A stretch of 64,000 nucleotides of DNA from Anaerolineae bacterium (GTDB lineage Bacteria; Chloroflexota; Anaerolineae; Aggregatilineales; Phototrophicaceae). Both the position numbers and the translations under genes were made by a program. Below, one piece after another: positions 9,150 through 18,154 of this stretch. The stretch's first letter is position 1, and every line of letters begins with the position of its first letter. The notes under the pieces are model-generated. The model did not search any database, was not told the origin of the DNA, and saw only the letters and a program-made list of their open reading frames with translations. The DNA is taken from assembly GCA_022843745.1 (NCBI GenBank), contig JALHNB010000014.1, forward strand, positions 1 through 64,000, written 5' to 3'.

Positions 9150-10064
9150 ATGAAAATCGGTTCAGGTTCACATACTTACGAATGGATTGAAGGCTGGGCA
9201 AAAGTTCCTGCCAGTGTCACGCTGGGCTACACACACGGTGTGGTCGAGGACAGCAAGGGGCGAATTTATATTCATCATACAGGCACACCATCGGTAGCCA
9301 TTTTTGAGCCGGATGGGACGTTTGTAAGCGCCTGGGGTAACGAATATTCGGCGGGCGCACATGGCCTCTATCTCAACGCCGAGGCCGATGGCGAATACCT
9401 CTATCTTTCCACAACGAGTATGGGATTCGTCGCCAAGACGACGCTCGATGGACACGAAATTTACCGCATCGGTACGCCAGATTTGCCCAATATCTATGAT
9501 GCCGAGAAGAAATTTTCGCCGACTGAAACCGCTGTCGCCCCCAATGGTGATGTCTATATCACCGACGGCTATGGTCAGTCCTGGGTTCACATCTATAATG
9601 CGAAGGCTGAATATCTCCGGTCATTTGGCGGTAAAGGAGATGAACTCGGCAAATTAAACAATCCACACGGCATCAAAATTGACACACGTGGCAGTGAGCC
9701 GCTGGTACTAGTATCTGACCGAGGCAACAATCGCCTGCAATATTTCACCCTTGACGATAAACCTGTGAGAGTGACCAAAGGGATGATCCGGCTGCCTTGC
9801 ACGACTGATCAGTGGCAGGACGAGATTTATATTCCCGATCTGCACTCACGCCTGACAGTTCTCGACAAAAACGACAATCTCATCACGCACCTGGGCGAAC
9901 GGGAAAATGGCTGGCATATTCCAGGCTGGCCGAATATCGCGCACGATCTGCGTCAGGTTGGCAATTTCACCTCACCCCACGATCTCCATGTTGACGGCAG
10001 CGGCAATATTTACGTCGCCGAGTGGGTTTCGGACGGGCGCGTCACCAAATTGCAGCGCGTGTAA
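9150..10064 (+). CDS. NHL-repeat six-bladed beta-propeller protein
   Basis: A 304-residue propeller with repeated NHL/SMP-30-like blades: THGVVEDSKGRIYIHH, AVAPNGDVYITDGYG, NPHGIKIDTRG and SPHDLHVDGSGNIYVAEW. It resembles bacterial proteins annotated as peptidyl-alpha-hydroxyglycine amidating-lyase-like, but catalytic residues cannot be assigned with confidence. No signal peptide is present, so it is likely cytoplasmic. A strong GGAGG lies six bases before the ATG. The 220 bp upstream holds a terminator and AGCTGA-rich low-complexity DNA. Confidence 0.8.
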   Translation: MKIGSGSHTYEWIEGWAKVPASVTLGYTHGVVEDSKGRIYIHHTGTPSVAIFEPDGTFVSAWGNEYSAGAHGLYLNAEADGEYLYLSTTSMGFVAKTTLDGHEIYRIGTPDLPNIYDAEKKFSPTETAVAPNGDVYITDGYGQSWVHIYNAKAEYLRSFGGKGDELGKLNNPHGIKIDTRGSEPLVLVSDRGNNRLQYFTLDDKPVRVTKGMIRLPCTTDQWQDEIYIPDLHSRLTVLDKNDNLITHLGERENGWHIPGWPNIAHDLRQVGNFTSPHDLHVDGSGNIYVAEWVSDGRVTKLQRV

Positions 10065-10082
10065 ATATTGATTGTATTTGTT

Positions 10083-10107
10083 GTAGGGGCGGGTCTGAGA
10101 CCTGCCC
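10083..10107 (+). repeat. GTAGGGGC-type palindromic repeat, copy 2
   Basis: GTAGGGGCGGGTCTGAGACC then TGCCC: same family as 4948, with the same GGTCTNAGACC core. It lies between two convergent gene ends and probably stops transcription both ways. Confidence 0.8.
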
Positions 10108-10112
10108 TTGCC

Positions 10113-11222
10113 TCACTGCCCCGAGGAAACAAACTCACGTTCCAAAGCTGTGCGCCAGAGCGCTAACGCCGGACGCTCGATGCCATTTTCGTCATACAAT
10201 CCGGTATCGCGCCAGGCAATTATGAAATCTTCGCTTGCTCCCATTTGCTGCCACAGTGCATCGTAATCGCGCAGTACAAAATTCACGATAAAGCGAAATT
10301 GGTATTTTTGAGCCGCCTCCAGAAGCAGCGTCATGTATTGAGCCTGCTTGTCCTCATCTGAATCAAATTCCAACCGCATGTCCTCCACTTGGATTGTGAA
10401 ATCCTGAGCTGCGTAGCCTGTTTCACTGATCGCCAACGGTTTATCGGTCAACCCGGCAAGCTGGTCAAAAATATTTTGTGGGATGCTGTTGGTCATATAG
10501 GCGGTCAGGTAAGGATAGACGGACAGCGCGAGGAAATCGGTATAATCGATGATATCGTTGAGCGCTTGCAATTGCATTTCGTGATCTGCGTCGGTATAGC
10601 CTTCCAGCAGATCAACCCCCGTCATCGATACCATGACTGGTAAATTGGGATGAGCTTCTTTGAGGCGCGCATATAGGTGGCTGTGCAGCGTCATATAGCT
10701 ATCCCAGATTTCCGGCTGATTTTTCATCAATAAATTAACTTCGATGCCAATCAGCAAATAATCCGGATCGAAAAAATTGATGGCGGATTCCGCCCAATGA
10801 TAAAACGCGGTCTCCACGTCGGGATGATCAAAGCTATATCCATCAAATGGCGCGGGTAGGGGCATATCATCCTGTTCGCCGCGATATGCCGCCAGTCCCG
10901 AGCGCCAAAAATTGATCGGCGTAACCGTAATCAGCACCTGATGTCCTTCCGGCGTGCGTGAACGGCGCAGTTCCCAATCATTCATGATATTGTCGCTGTA
11001 AGGATCACCTTTCAGCGCTTCAACCCAGGGTACCCCGTTATCAAAATGATGAACGATCAAATCGGCATCCTCGGCAATCCTTTCATACGTGAAATCGATG
11101 GCATCAAAACTGATGTCATAAGGAAAAGGCGTAAAACCCAGGTAGAACGGACGTGGTTCTTCCTGGGCATCTATTGGCTTATAAACCAGCGCTAGCAGCA
11201 GGATTAGGATCAGTGTACGCAT
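10113..11222 (-). CDS. secreted glycosidase-like TIM-barrel protein
   Basis: A 369-residue protein with a cleavable signal peptide (MRTLILILLLALVYKPIDA). The mature part looks like a clan GH-A barrel: LIGIEVNLL is a candidate for the acid/base strand end (Glu in IEVN) and LAISETGYAA for the nucleophile strand (Glu in SETG). The DFLALSVYPY strand between them also fits galactanase/GH53-like folds. Substrate unknown. The start is the ATG at 11222, with AGGGGG six bases upstream; a TTG eight codons earlier is less likely. It converges with the NHL gene. Confidence 0.65.
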   Translation of the reverse strand: MRTLILILLLALVYKPIDAQEEPRPFYLGFTPFPYDISFDAIDFTYERIAEDADLIVHHFDNGVPWVEALKGDPYSDNIMNDWELRRSRTPEGHQVLITVTPINFWRSGLAAYRGEQDDMPLPAPFDGYSFDHPDVETAFYHWAESAINFFDPDYLLIGIEVNLLMKNQPEIWDSYMTLHSHLYARLKEAHPNLPVMVSMTGVDLLEGYTDADHEMQLQALNDIIDYTDFLALSVYPYLTAYMTNSIPQNIFDQLAGLTDKPLAISETGYAAQDFTIQVEDMRLEFDSDEDKQAQYMTLLLEAAQKYQFRFIVNFVLRDYDALWQQMGASEDFIIAWRDTGLYDENGIERPALALWRTALEREFVSSGQ

Positions 11223-11379
11223 GATGGCCCCCTTTATTGTGCGCAACGTATGTCAAAAATTTATACGGGTCGAATCATTTAAGGTTGCGGTTTCATTTGC
11301 TTTAGCCTTACGCAAGGATGAAACTTTAGCATGAAAACAAGTTCATCTTTTGAAAGTATAGCGATCTAAAGTAGATTTT

Positions 11380-12291
11380 ATGATGACCAACCCTACCGTA
11401 AGTATCATCGTTCTGAATTACAACAGCCGCGAAGACACGCTCGACTGTCTGCGCTCGCTGGAACACCTGACGTATCCCTCGGTTCAGATTATCGCCGTCG
11501 ATAATGGTTCCACTGATGGCTCAGTGCCTGCCATCCGTGCTGCCTATCCCAACATTACCCTGATTGACACGGGCAAGAACCTGGGCTTCACAGGCGGTAA
11601 CAATGTCGGCATCAAATATGCGCTCGATCATGGGGCAGATTATGTGATGCTGCTCAATAATGACACGATTATTGCCCCGGATATGATCGACCTGATGATC
11701 GAACCGATGGAAAACGATCCGACGATTGGTGTCAGCGGGCCGACGATTTATTACTACGATGCGCCGGACACGATCTGGTCAGCCGGGGGTGTGATTGACT
11801 GGAAACGCGGCATAACTTCGATGGTTGGCCTCAATCAGGAAGATAAGGCGCAGTTCGGGTTCAAGCCAATCCCAGTGGATTTTGTCACAGGCTGTGCGAT
11901 TCTGGCGCGGCGGGCGGTCTGGGAAGGTGTTGGTTTATTAGACGACAAATTTTTCATGTATTACGAAGAAACCGAATGGTGTGTGCGGGCGACGCGGGCG
12001 GGCTATAAAATTGTGCATGTTCCATCGGCGATGATGTGGCATAAAATTTCGCTTGAGGCCCGTGCCACCTCGCCCCGCACCTATTATTATATGACCCGCA
12101 ACCGGCTGCTGTTTCTCAGTAACACTCATGCCAGCCTGCAAACCTGGTGTTATACCGGGGTAGAATTGGGGCGCACCCTCTTAAGCTGGTCGCTCCGTCC
12201 CAAGTGGCAGGATCGGCGGCATCTGCGCGGGACGATGCTGCGTGCGATTCGCGATTTTTCGACGGGTCGCTTCGGGCAGATGATGGTTTAG
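11380..12291 (+). CDS. family 2 glycosyltransferase
   Basis: A 303-residue GT-A enzyme. The N-terminus VSIIVLNYNSREDTLDC, then VDNGSTDGS, GGNNVGIKYA and a DxD-type LNNDT are the nucleotide-sugar and metal sites. GCAILARR and YYEETEWCVRA follow as in rhamnosyltransferase-like GT2 proteins. The C-terminus has amphipathic helices that may contact the membrane. It leads a three-gene run with a GT4 enzyme four bases downstream and a polytopic membrane protein, probably acting in surface polysaccharide or glycolipid synthesis. Confidence 0.9.
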   Translation: MMTNPTVSIIVLNYNSREDTLDCLRSLEHLTYPSVQIIAVDNGSTDGSVPAIRAAYPNITLIDTGKNLGFTGGNNVGIKYALDHGADYVMLLNNDTIIAPDMIDLMIEPMENDPTIGVSGPTIYYYDAPDTIWSAGGVIDWKRGITSMVGLNQEDKAQFGFKPIPVDFVTGCAILARRAVWEGVGLLDDKFFMYYEETEWCVRATRAGYKIVHVPSAMMWHKISLEARATSPRTYYYMTRNRLLFLSNTHASLQTWCYTGVELGRTLLSWSLRPKWQDRRHLRGTMLRAIRDFSTGRFGQMMV

Positions 12292-12295
12292 CGCG

Positions 12296-13486
12296 ATGCA
12301 GCTTATTTTTGTCTCCTGGTGGTGGCCTTATCCCGCCAATAATGGCTCAAAGATTCGCATTTATAACCTTCTGCGTCAGTTAGCCTGTGTTCATGAAGTC
12401 ACGCTGCTGTCTTTTGCCGAGTCAGACGAAGCCACACCAGACGACATCGCCCACATGCGCACATTTTGCCATAAGGTCGAGATATTCCCCAAGCCACACG
12501 TGCAACCGGGCAAAATCGAGTCCCTTCAAGGCTATCTAGCTTCCTGGCCGCGCTCGATGGTCTACAACTACAGCCCCGCAGTCGCCGAGCGAATCCAGCA
12601 GATTATCAAGTCCACCGAAATTGATTTAGTGATCGCCTCAGAGGTCGATACTTTACGCTATCTTGAGGCTGTCCCCGGCATCCCGACCATTCTTGAAGAG
12701 GTGCAGCTAACCTATTATTTGAATCGGGTCGAAGAAGTGGGCAGCGCAGCAGGTTTCCGCGCACAGTTGACACTGAATAAATTGACAGGAGCTTTGCGGA
12801 AGCTGCATCAACAAGGCACACGTTTCACTGTCGCTTCCGAGTCAGAACTCGTCAATATCCAGCGTTGGGTATCGCCGGATGCCAAACCCAACGTTATTTT
12901 GAACGGTGTTGATACGCAGACTCACCAGCCATCAGACATCGCGCCGCCGCCTGATACGATGATTTACCCCGGCGCAGTGACCTTCAACGCCAACCTCGAT
13001 GCCGTTTCCTACTTTATTCAGGACGTTCTGCCGCTGATCCGCCAGCAAGCACCACAAGCAGAATTTACGGTCACAGGCAAAACAGGCGATGTCGATGTGA
13101 GCAATTTGCGAAACCAGCCAGGTGTCGTTTTCAGCGGCTATCTGCCATCGGTCAGTGATGCCGTTCGCCAGAGCTGGGCAACCGTTGTCCCGCTGCGAAT
13201 GGGTGGTGGCACACGTCTTAAAATCCTTGAATCAATGGCGCTCGGTACACCTGTTGTCTCGACCCGTAAAGGCGCGGAAGGCCTAAACGTCCAGGATGGA
13301 AGCGAGATTTTGCTTGCCGATACCCCGGATGAGATGGCAAAAATATTGTGCGATTTATTTGAGAATCCCGACCTGCGGGCAAAAATTGCGGTTAATGGAC
13401 GTAAGCGCGTTGAACAGGAATATGACTGGACGGTGATTGGCCGCCAGCTCCTTAATTTCGTTGAAGAAGTAGTCAAAAAAGGGTAA
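12296..13486 (+). CDS. family 4 glycosyltransferase (GT-B)
   Basis: A 396-residue GT-B enzyme. The N-terminal acceptor domain begins MQLIFVSWWWPYPANNGSKI; the C-terminal donor domain contains FSGYLPSVSDAVRQS, PLRMGGGTRLKILESMALG and GTPVVSTRKGAEGL, typical of GT4 retaining enzymes. It starts four bases after the GT2 stop, implying translational coupling. It ends four bases before the next gene. Confidence 0.9.
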   Translation: MQLIFVSWWWPYPANNGSKIRIYNLLRQLACVHEVTLLSFAESDEATPDDIAHMRTFCHKVEIFPKPHVQPGKIESLQGYLASWPRSMVYNYSPAVAERIQQIIKSTEIDLVIASEVDTLRYLEAVPGIPTILEEVQLTYYLNRVEEVGSAAGFRAQLTLNKLTGALRKLHQQGTRFTVASESELVNIQRWVSPDAKPNVILNGVDTQTHQPSDIAPPPDTMIYPGAVTFNANLDAVSYFIQDVLPLIRQQAPQAEFTVTGKTGDVDVSNLRNQPGVVFSGYLPSVSDAVRQSWATVVPLRMGGGTRLKILESMALGTPVVSTRKGAEGLNVQDGSEILLADTPDEMAKILCDLFENPDLRAKIAVNGRKRVEQEYDWTVIGRQLLNFVEEVVKKG

Positions 13487-13490
13487 TGGT

Positions 13491-15233
13491 ATGGTCACTC
13501 AAGCGCAACCTATCGGCGCACAGCCCACAAAAAATCAAACTCAGATAGCGGCCATGTTCACACTGCGCGAATGGGTGTTGGTGGGTGCGGTCATTCTTGT
13601 CATACTGGCGATTACAGCCGTGCCGTATTTCTTTGCCTATCGGACTGCGCCTGATGATATGCAGTTTATGGGTGTTCTTTATAACGTTCCCGACCATTTT
13701 CAGTATTTTTCGTGGATGCGTGAGTCGCAGACTAAATTTCTGGTGCCGAATCAGTTAACGCCGGAATACAGCACACCGTTGTTGTTCAACTTCCTGTGGT
13801 GGACACTGGGGCGCATCGAAGTGTTGACGGGTCTGGATTACGCCACGCTGTACCAGATCACGCGCTGGTTAGCGGGTGGATTTGTGATGGCTGCGACTTA
13901 TTTTTTCTGCGGTATCGTGTTCCAAAATCGCGCCAAACGCTGGACAGCTTTCCTGGTTGGAACGCTTGGTACGGGCTTTGGCTGGCTGCTGGTCGTCGAA
14001 AAGTACGTGCGTCGCTCGGCGGATATTAACTCACCGTTTGCCGTCTACACCTCTGAGCCGAATACGTTTTTTAATATTCTTGCTTTCCCGCATTTTTCGA
14101 TAGCGGCAGGCTTGATCGCAGTGATTTTCGGGCTGGTACTGTTGGGTCAGCGCTCGAAAAAGCTGAGTTATGCCTGGTTAGCGGGTGTGGTTTCGCTGCT
14201 TTTGAGCGCCCAGCACAGCTATGATATGTTCATCATTTATCCGGTGATCGGCCTGTATGCGCTGTTCATCTGGATACGGGATCGCAAATTTCCGATGTAT
14301 CTGTTTAAACTCGGCCTGATCGTTGTGCTGATTTCCATGTGGCCTGCGCTGCAAGCTTTTTACATCACGACTGCTGATGAAGTGTGGAAAGGCGTTCTCT
14401 CGCAGTTTGATAATGCAGGCGCGTGGACACCTGCACCCTATCTGCTGCCCATTCTGATGGGCTTTGGCTGGCTGTTGGCGATCTGGGCGCTTGATATTCG
14501 TACTGCATGGCGTGACCGCGATGATACGCACCTGTTCATCATGGCCTGGTTTCTTACACATTTCATCGTAGCCTACATCCCCTTAAATTTCCAAATTCAC
14601 TTGTTAAGTGGTTGGCAGATTGTGACGGGCGTACTGGCGACCATTGGCCTCTATACCCGTGTTCTCCCCTGGTTGCAAAAGCGCTTTGCCAACCGATCAC
14701 GCCAGCAGTTGATTCGTGTGGCCTCGATTGCGCTGATATTGATCGTGCTGCCGACCAATCTGTATATTTTCGCATGGCGACTCCAGGATTTACGGGCTGC
14801 ATCGCGAGATATTGATGGGCGTGATCCCGGAAATCATTATTATCTCCGAACCAGCCAGGTCGCGGGTATGGATTATCTTGAAACACAGGTGAAATCGGAC
14901 GATGTGGTCTTTGCCAGCCTTACGATAGGTGAATTTGTGCCGACTCTGACAGGGGCGCGTTCGTTCCTGGGGCATTGGGCGCAAACGCTCGACTTTTTTG
15001 GCAAGAAGGATATGGTAGACGCATTTTTCAACAGCGCGACGGATGATACGGATCGCGAACAAATCCTGAGTCACTACAGCGTGGATTATGTGTTTTTCGG
15101 CGAAGAAGAACGCCGCCTGGGCGATTATGATCCTGCAGATGCCCCCTATCTGAGCGAAGTTTACAATCAGGACGGCGTGGTCATCTACCATGTCGATCTT
15201 GATGAAGTAGCGATGGCGGTGATGGCGGAATAA
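13491..15233 (+). CDS. polytopic membrane protein, possible GT-C type
   Basis: A 580-residue protein with about 10-12 hydrophobic helices from residue 25 to 430 and a soluble C-terminal domain (about 440-580). An early loop contains PDDMQFMGVLYN, where acidic residues after the first helix resemble the first loop of GT-C glycosyltransferases, which use lipid-linked sugars. I do not recognise the exact family, so the enzyme call rests on the fold pattern and on being the third gene of a glycosyltransferase operon. A flippase or polymerase role is possible instead. Confidence 0.6.
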   Translation: MVTQAQPIGAQPTKNQTQIAAMFTLREWVLVGAVILVILAITAVPYFFAYRTAPDDMQFMGVLYNVPDHFQYFSWMRESQTKFLVPNQLTPEYSTPLLFNFLWWTLGRIEVLTGLDYATLYQITRWLAGGFVMAATYFFCGIVFQNRAKRWTAFLVGTLGTGFGWLLVVEKYVRRSADINSPFAVYTSEPNTFFNILAFPHFSIAAGLIAVIFGLVLLGQRSKKLSYAWLAGVVSLLLSAQHSYDMFIIYPVIGLYALFIWIRDRKFPMYLFKLGLIVVLISMWPALQAFYITTADEVWKGVLSQFDNAGAWTPAPYLLPILMGFGWLLAIWALDIRTAWRDRDDTHLFIMAWFLTHFIVAYIPLNFQIHLLSGWQIVTGVLATIGLYTRVLPWLQKRFANRSRQQLIRVASIALILIVLPTNLYIFAWRLQDLRAASRDIDGRDPGNHYYLRTSQVAGMDYLETQVKSDDVVFASLTIGEFVPTLTGARSFLGHWAQTLDFFGKKDMVDAFFNSATDDTDREQILSHYSVDYVFFGEEERRLGDYDPADAPYLSEVYNQDGVVIYHVDLDEVAMAVMAE

Positions 15234-15276
15234 ACATCGTCATTTAAATCTGCGGTATTTGATGGGAATACGGTTT

Positions 15277-15305
15277 GTAGAGGCGACTCGCCGAGTCGCC
15301 CCTAC
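15277..15305 (+). repeat. GTAGGGGC-type palindromic repeat, copy 3
   Basis: GTAGAGGCGACTCG is followed by its near-perfect inverse ending in GCCCCTAC. It lies between two convergent gene ends. Confidence 0.8.
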
Positions 15306-15322
15306 GCGATGCAATTTCCTGA

Positions 15323-16615
15323 TTACCCCGCTGCCTGTGCTTCGAGTTCATCGGTGTACTGTGCGATCCAATCGAGCGCGACCACACGTTCTCCCAATGC
15401 CTGACTGATAATTTCCGTGTTTGCGACAACCTCGGCAGGCGTATCACCGTCGTATAACACGACCACTCCCGGCAAAACTGACTCGGTACTCTCGGTAAAG
15501 ATGAGTGCATTTTCGGACGAAGTGACCCCAGCTTCATCGTCTACCAATGAAACGGTCAGATCACTGCCCATCGCTGAGACAAACTCCTCCAGAAGCGAGC
15601 CTGATGTCAGCGCGACACCATAAACAGCCGCAGGTTCGCCTTCAACGGTGACTTCGTTTCCTGCCGCGTCCGTCATTGTGATTGGGAATGACGGATACTG
15701 CTCAGGATAGAGGTAAGCCGCAGCGTCTTTTACACCTTCCACGATAAACTGGCTGACCGTCGTCAGGTGAGCATCGCTGGCGACATAAACGCGATTATTT
15801 GTGACGGCATTCAAGCTCGCAAAAGCCGGGTTATTTTTGAACGTGTCGATGAATGTCGGATCCCAGGGTGTCCAGCCAGAAAGCAGAATCACGGCCGGGT
15901 TCTGTTCGATAATGAATTCATCGGTAATCGGCGCGAATTGGGTAACACCGCCCGCTACGGTCACATCAAGACCTCCGGCAGCGATGATAATTTCGCTGAT
16001 CGTTGAATCAATGCCGCTGGTGTAATTGCCCGGTGTCAGATACAGGGCGCTCACAGCCGTTTCCTGTGTGCCAATCGCTGCGGAAATTTCAGCGAGTTGA
16101 GCATCCATATCGGCGATCATGGCTTCAGCGGCTTCCTCCGCACCAACAGCCTGTCCCAGAAGGTTGATATTGTCGCGAATTTGTTGTAAGCCAATTGGGA
16201 AGCCCGTCGCGAAAACGGTTAAACCAGCGTCACGAAGCTGCTGGATAACTTCCGGCGCAGTGAAGCTGGCAACGAACACAATATCCGGCTCAAGGCTGAT
16301 GATTTTTTCCGTGTCAGAAGCCGCTTCGATGCTGTTCGGCACTTGCGCGGCGGTCAAGGCGACGTTGCTGATGCCAGGATCGGTTGCAAAGGAAGTGACA
16401 GCGACAAAGCGCTCTGGCCCGATGAGCGGCAGCAGCACTTCATCGGAGCTGAGTGTGACACTCAGAATTTTCTGTGGCGGCTCGTTAATGGTGACTTCTG
16501 TACCCAAGCCATCGACCAGTGTGCGCGGCCATTCGCCCTCTTGCGCGGCAGCGAACGGGACAACCGCCAGCAACAGCAGAAGCGATAAAAATATCAGAAT
16601 CCGATTCTTATTCAT
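15323..16615 (-). CDS. ABC substrate-binding protein, TroA/BtuF-like
   Basis: A 430-residue secreted protein (signal peptide ending PFAAA). Residues about 28-300 form a cobalamin/iron-complex binding domain: RTLVDGLGTEVTI, KIISLEPDIVFV, and an inter-lobe helix with LLGQAVGAEEAAEAM. The C-terminus is long for the family. From residue 310 it restarts with FPITMTDAAGNEVTVEGEPA and VYGVALTSG, which resembles the N-lobe start of the same protein, so it looks like a partial internal duplication. Under the cobalamin riboswitch with the permease gene upstream, it is most likely a corrinoid-binding protein. No lipobox is seen. Confidence 0.85.
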   Translation of the reverse strand: MNKNRILIFLSLLLLLAVVPFAAAQEGEWPRTLVDGLGTEVTINEPPQKILSVTLSSDEVLLPLIGPERFVAVTSFATDPGISNVALTAAQVPNSIEAASDTEKIISLEPDIVFVASFTAPEVIQQLRDAGLTVFATGFPIGLQQIRDNINLLGQAVGAEEAAEAMIADMDAQLAEISAAIGTQETAVSALYLTPGNYTSGIDSTISEIIIAAGGLDVTVAGGVTQFAPITDEFIIEQNPAVILLSGWTPWDPTFIDTFKNNPAFASLNAVTNNRVYVASDAHLTTVSQFIVEGVKDAAAYLYPEQYPSFPITMTDAAGNEVTVEGEPAAVYGVALTSGSLLEEFVSAMGSDLTVSLVDDEAGVTSSENALIFTESTESVLPGVVVLYDGDTPAEVVANTEIISQALGERVVALDWIAQYTDELEAQAAG

Positions 16616-16638
16616 CTTTGTCTCCTAAAGATAGATAG

Positions 16639-16688
16639 CAGCCAGCTAAAAGTTAATCAGTAAAAAGCTGAATGCTGTTAGCCGGCTG
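16639..16688 (-). other. intercistronic inverted repeat between permease and binding protein
   Basis: CAGCCAGCTA and TAGCCGGCTG can pair (one G-U) around a 30-base AT-rich loop. There is no T run, so it is not a normal terminator. It might stabilise mRNA or adjust the ratio of permease to binding protein, or merely be AGCTGA-type low-complexity DNA. Confidence 0.35.
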
Positions 16689-16698
16689 ACAAGCTCAA

Positions 16699-17781
16699 CT
16701 ACAACAAACGGGAGCTGCTGCGGTAGCGCCACAGCAGGTAAAGGAAAAACGGCCCGCCGATCACGCCCGTAATCACGCCAACGGGGATTTCCTGACTGGC
16801 GATGAGCAAGCGTGCGAACGTATCCGCCAGAACCAGAAAAATCGCGCCGCCCAGCGCACTGGCAGGGAGTAAAACACGATAATCCGGCCCGATAACCAGC
16901 CGGAGGATGTGCGGCACAACCAGCCCGACAAATCCAATCGGCCCGACCATGCTCACGGCGACTCCAGCAATCAGCGAGGTCAGCGCCAGCAGGATAAAGC
17001 GTGTACGCGGGACGTTTGTCCCCAAACCTTGCGCCGTTTCCTCGCCCAATAAAAAGAGATTGAGGTCACGACTGTAGCGATAGATCAGAAGGATGCTGAC
17101 GGTGATCGGCAAAACGATAACGTAAAAATGTCGCCAGCCACGCCCGGAGAGTCCGCCTACCAGCCATTGCAGGATGGACAGCGTTTCGGTGTAGTCTTCG
17201 GCCAACAGTACCATCAACGAGATTAACGCGCTCAAAAAAGCATTGAGGGCGATCCCCGCCAATAGCAGCGACATGATATTCGTTCGTCCGCGCTCCAGCG
17301 ACAGCACATAGACAATCACGGATGCGATCATCGCGCCCGCGAAAGCAAAGAACGGCACAACCCACAATCCAGTCAGCGCCAGCCCGGTGACAAAAGCCAG
17401 AACCGCGCCAAACGAGCCGCCCGCGCTGACTCCCAGTATGCCGGGATCAGCCAGCGGATTGCGGAAAATGCCCTGCATGACCGCGCCTGCTACCGCCAAT
17501 GCCGCGCCAACCAGCATACCCGTCAGGATGCGCGGCAGGCGTACCTGATGCACAATCGTGACCTGGCTGTCCGCGATGCTCGAATCCAGCGGAAAGCCCA
17601 ACCCATGCAGCAAAATACGCGCAACATCTCCATAAGCGATCTGCGACGAGCCGCTGCCGATGGCGATGATCGTTATCAACACGAGCAGCGCCAGCAGTGA
17701 GAGGGATACCCATATCAAACGCTGTCCGGGTGATTGACGGGCGAGTAAAAATGTTTTTTGGACGGTAGCGGACGAGGCCAT
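16699..17781 (-). CDS. FecCD/BtuC-family ABC permease
   Basis: A 360-residue permease with about 10 membrane helices. The family motifs are clear: QVRLPRILTGMLVGAALAVA, GIFRNPLADPGILGVSAGGS, and VGFVGLVVPHILR near residue 280, the coupling helix that contacts the ATPase. It is the first gene after the cobalamin riboswitch and precedes the binding protein, with 83 bp between them. No ATP-binding subunit is encoded next to it, so an ATPase elsewhere must serve it. The ATG has AGAGGA about ten bases upstream. Confidence 0.9.
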   Translation of the reverse strand: MASSATVQKTFLLARQSPGQRLIWVSLSLLALLVLITIIAIGSGSSQIAYGDVARILLHGLGFPLDSSIADSQVTIVHQVRLPRILTGMLVGAALAVAGAVMQGIFRNPLADPGILGVSAGGSFGAVLAFVTGLALTGLWVVPFFAFAGAMIASVIVYVLSLERGRTNIMSLLLAGIALNAFLSALISLMVLLAEDYTETLSILQWLVGGLSGRGWRHFYVIVLPITVSILLIYRYSRDLNLFLLGEETAQGLGTNVPRTRFILLALTSLIAGVAVSMVGPIGFVGLVVPHILRLVIGPDYRVLLPASALGGAIFLVLADTFARLLIASQEIPVGVITGVIGGPFFLYLLWRYRSSSRLL

Positions 17782-17821
17782 GCGCGTAAATCCTCTTGAT
17801 CTCTTACATGGCCAGCGGGGA

Positions 17822-17856
17822 TAGAAAAACCCTCAGAACAAATGTTGCTGAGGGTT
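17822..17856 (-). terminator. riboswitch-controlled intrinsic terminator
   Basis: In RNA sense, CTGAGGGTT pairs with AACCCTCAG after an 11-base loop in a 9-bp stem that ends in a U-rich tail (TTTTTCTAT). The outer arm shares GGTTAG (17853-17858), which can instead pair with CTAACC at 17894-17899, giving an antiterminator. Cobalamin binding would be expected to free the terminator. Confidence 0.75.
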
Positions 17857-17923
17857 AGAAGACACCACAAAAGGCGAAATACGCCTGATGCTCCTAACCT
17901 TTTACCGCGAAGGCCATTTGGAA

Positions 17924-18050
17924 CGCAATCAAGGCGGGCGACCGGACTTTTCCGTTTTACCAGAATTACCGTTGCGGGACAGCGCCGGACTTTCACCGGC
18001 TTCGCCATTATGTTCTCGCCATCCGGGACAGAGAACACCTTGATTGCTGC
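17924..18050 (-). promoter_or_regulatory. cobalamin riboswitch aptamer
   Basis: In RNA sense the segment opens with GCAATCAAGG and closes with CCTTGATTGC, a 10-bp P1 stem. Inside are GCCGGTGAAAGTCCGGC, GCTGTCCCGCAACGGTAA and AAGTCCGGTCGCCCGCC, in the order of the conserved B12-riboswitch core (GGTGAAANTCC, CCCGC-ACNGTAA, B12-box region). An expression platform with antiterminator and terminator follows. It precedes a BtuC/FecCD permease and a BtuF-like protein, which fits the ligand. Confidence 0.9.
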
Positions 18051-18065
18051 TTATTGATTGATTTC

Positions 18066-18094
18066 AGTATATCAGCTTAATATGTTTCGTTCAA
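18066..18094 (-). promoter_or_regulatory. sigma-70 promoter for the riboswitch transcript
   Basis: Reverse strand: TTGAAC (18094-18089), 17-bp spacer, TATACT (18071-18066), about 16 bp before the aptamer begins. The -35 abuts the extra 3'-end copy of the upstream dioxygenase gene. Confidence 0.65.
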
Positions 18095-18095
18095 C

Positions 18096-18154
18096 TACTC
18101 CCAGGGATCGTCAGCAACTTTCAGGGATTAACCAGTTATTCCCAGGGATCGTCA
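18096..18154 (-). repeat. 41-bp-period duplication of a CDS 3' end
   Basis: TGACGATCCCTGGGAATA (18154-18137), the end of the dioxygenase gene, recurs as TGACGATCCCTGGGAGTA (18113-18096) past its stop. Both read ...DDPWE-stop; the single difference in this stretch is a synonymous A/G in the Glu codon, and the stops are TAA versus TAG. See 40552 and 49846 for similar cases. Confidence 0.75.

Noticed and set aside
17715-18038. 107-codon reverse-strand frame upstream of the permease
   Set aside because: It lies across the cobalamin riboswitch and its terminator and lacks protein-like features.
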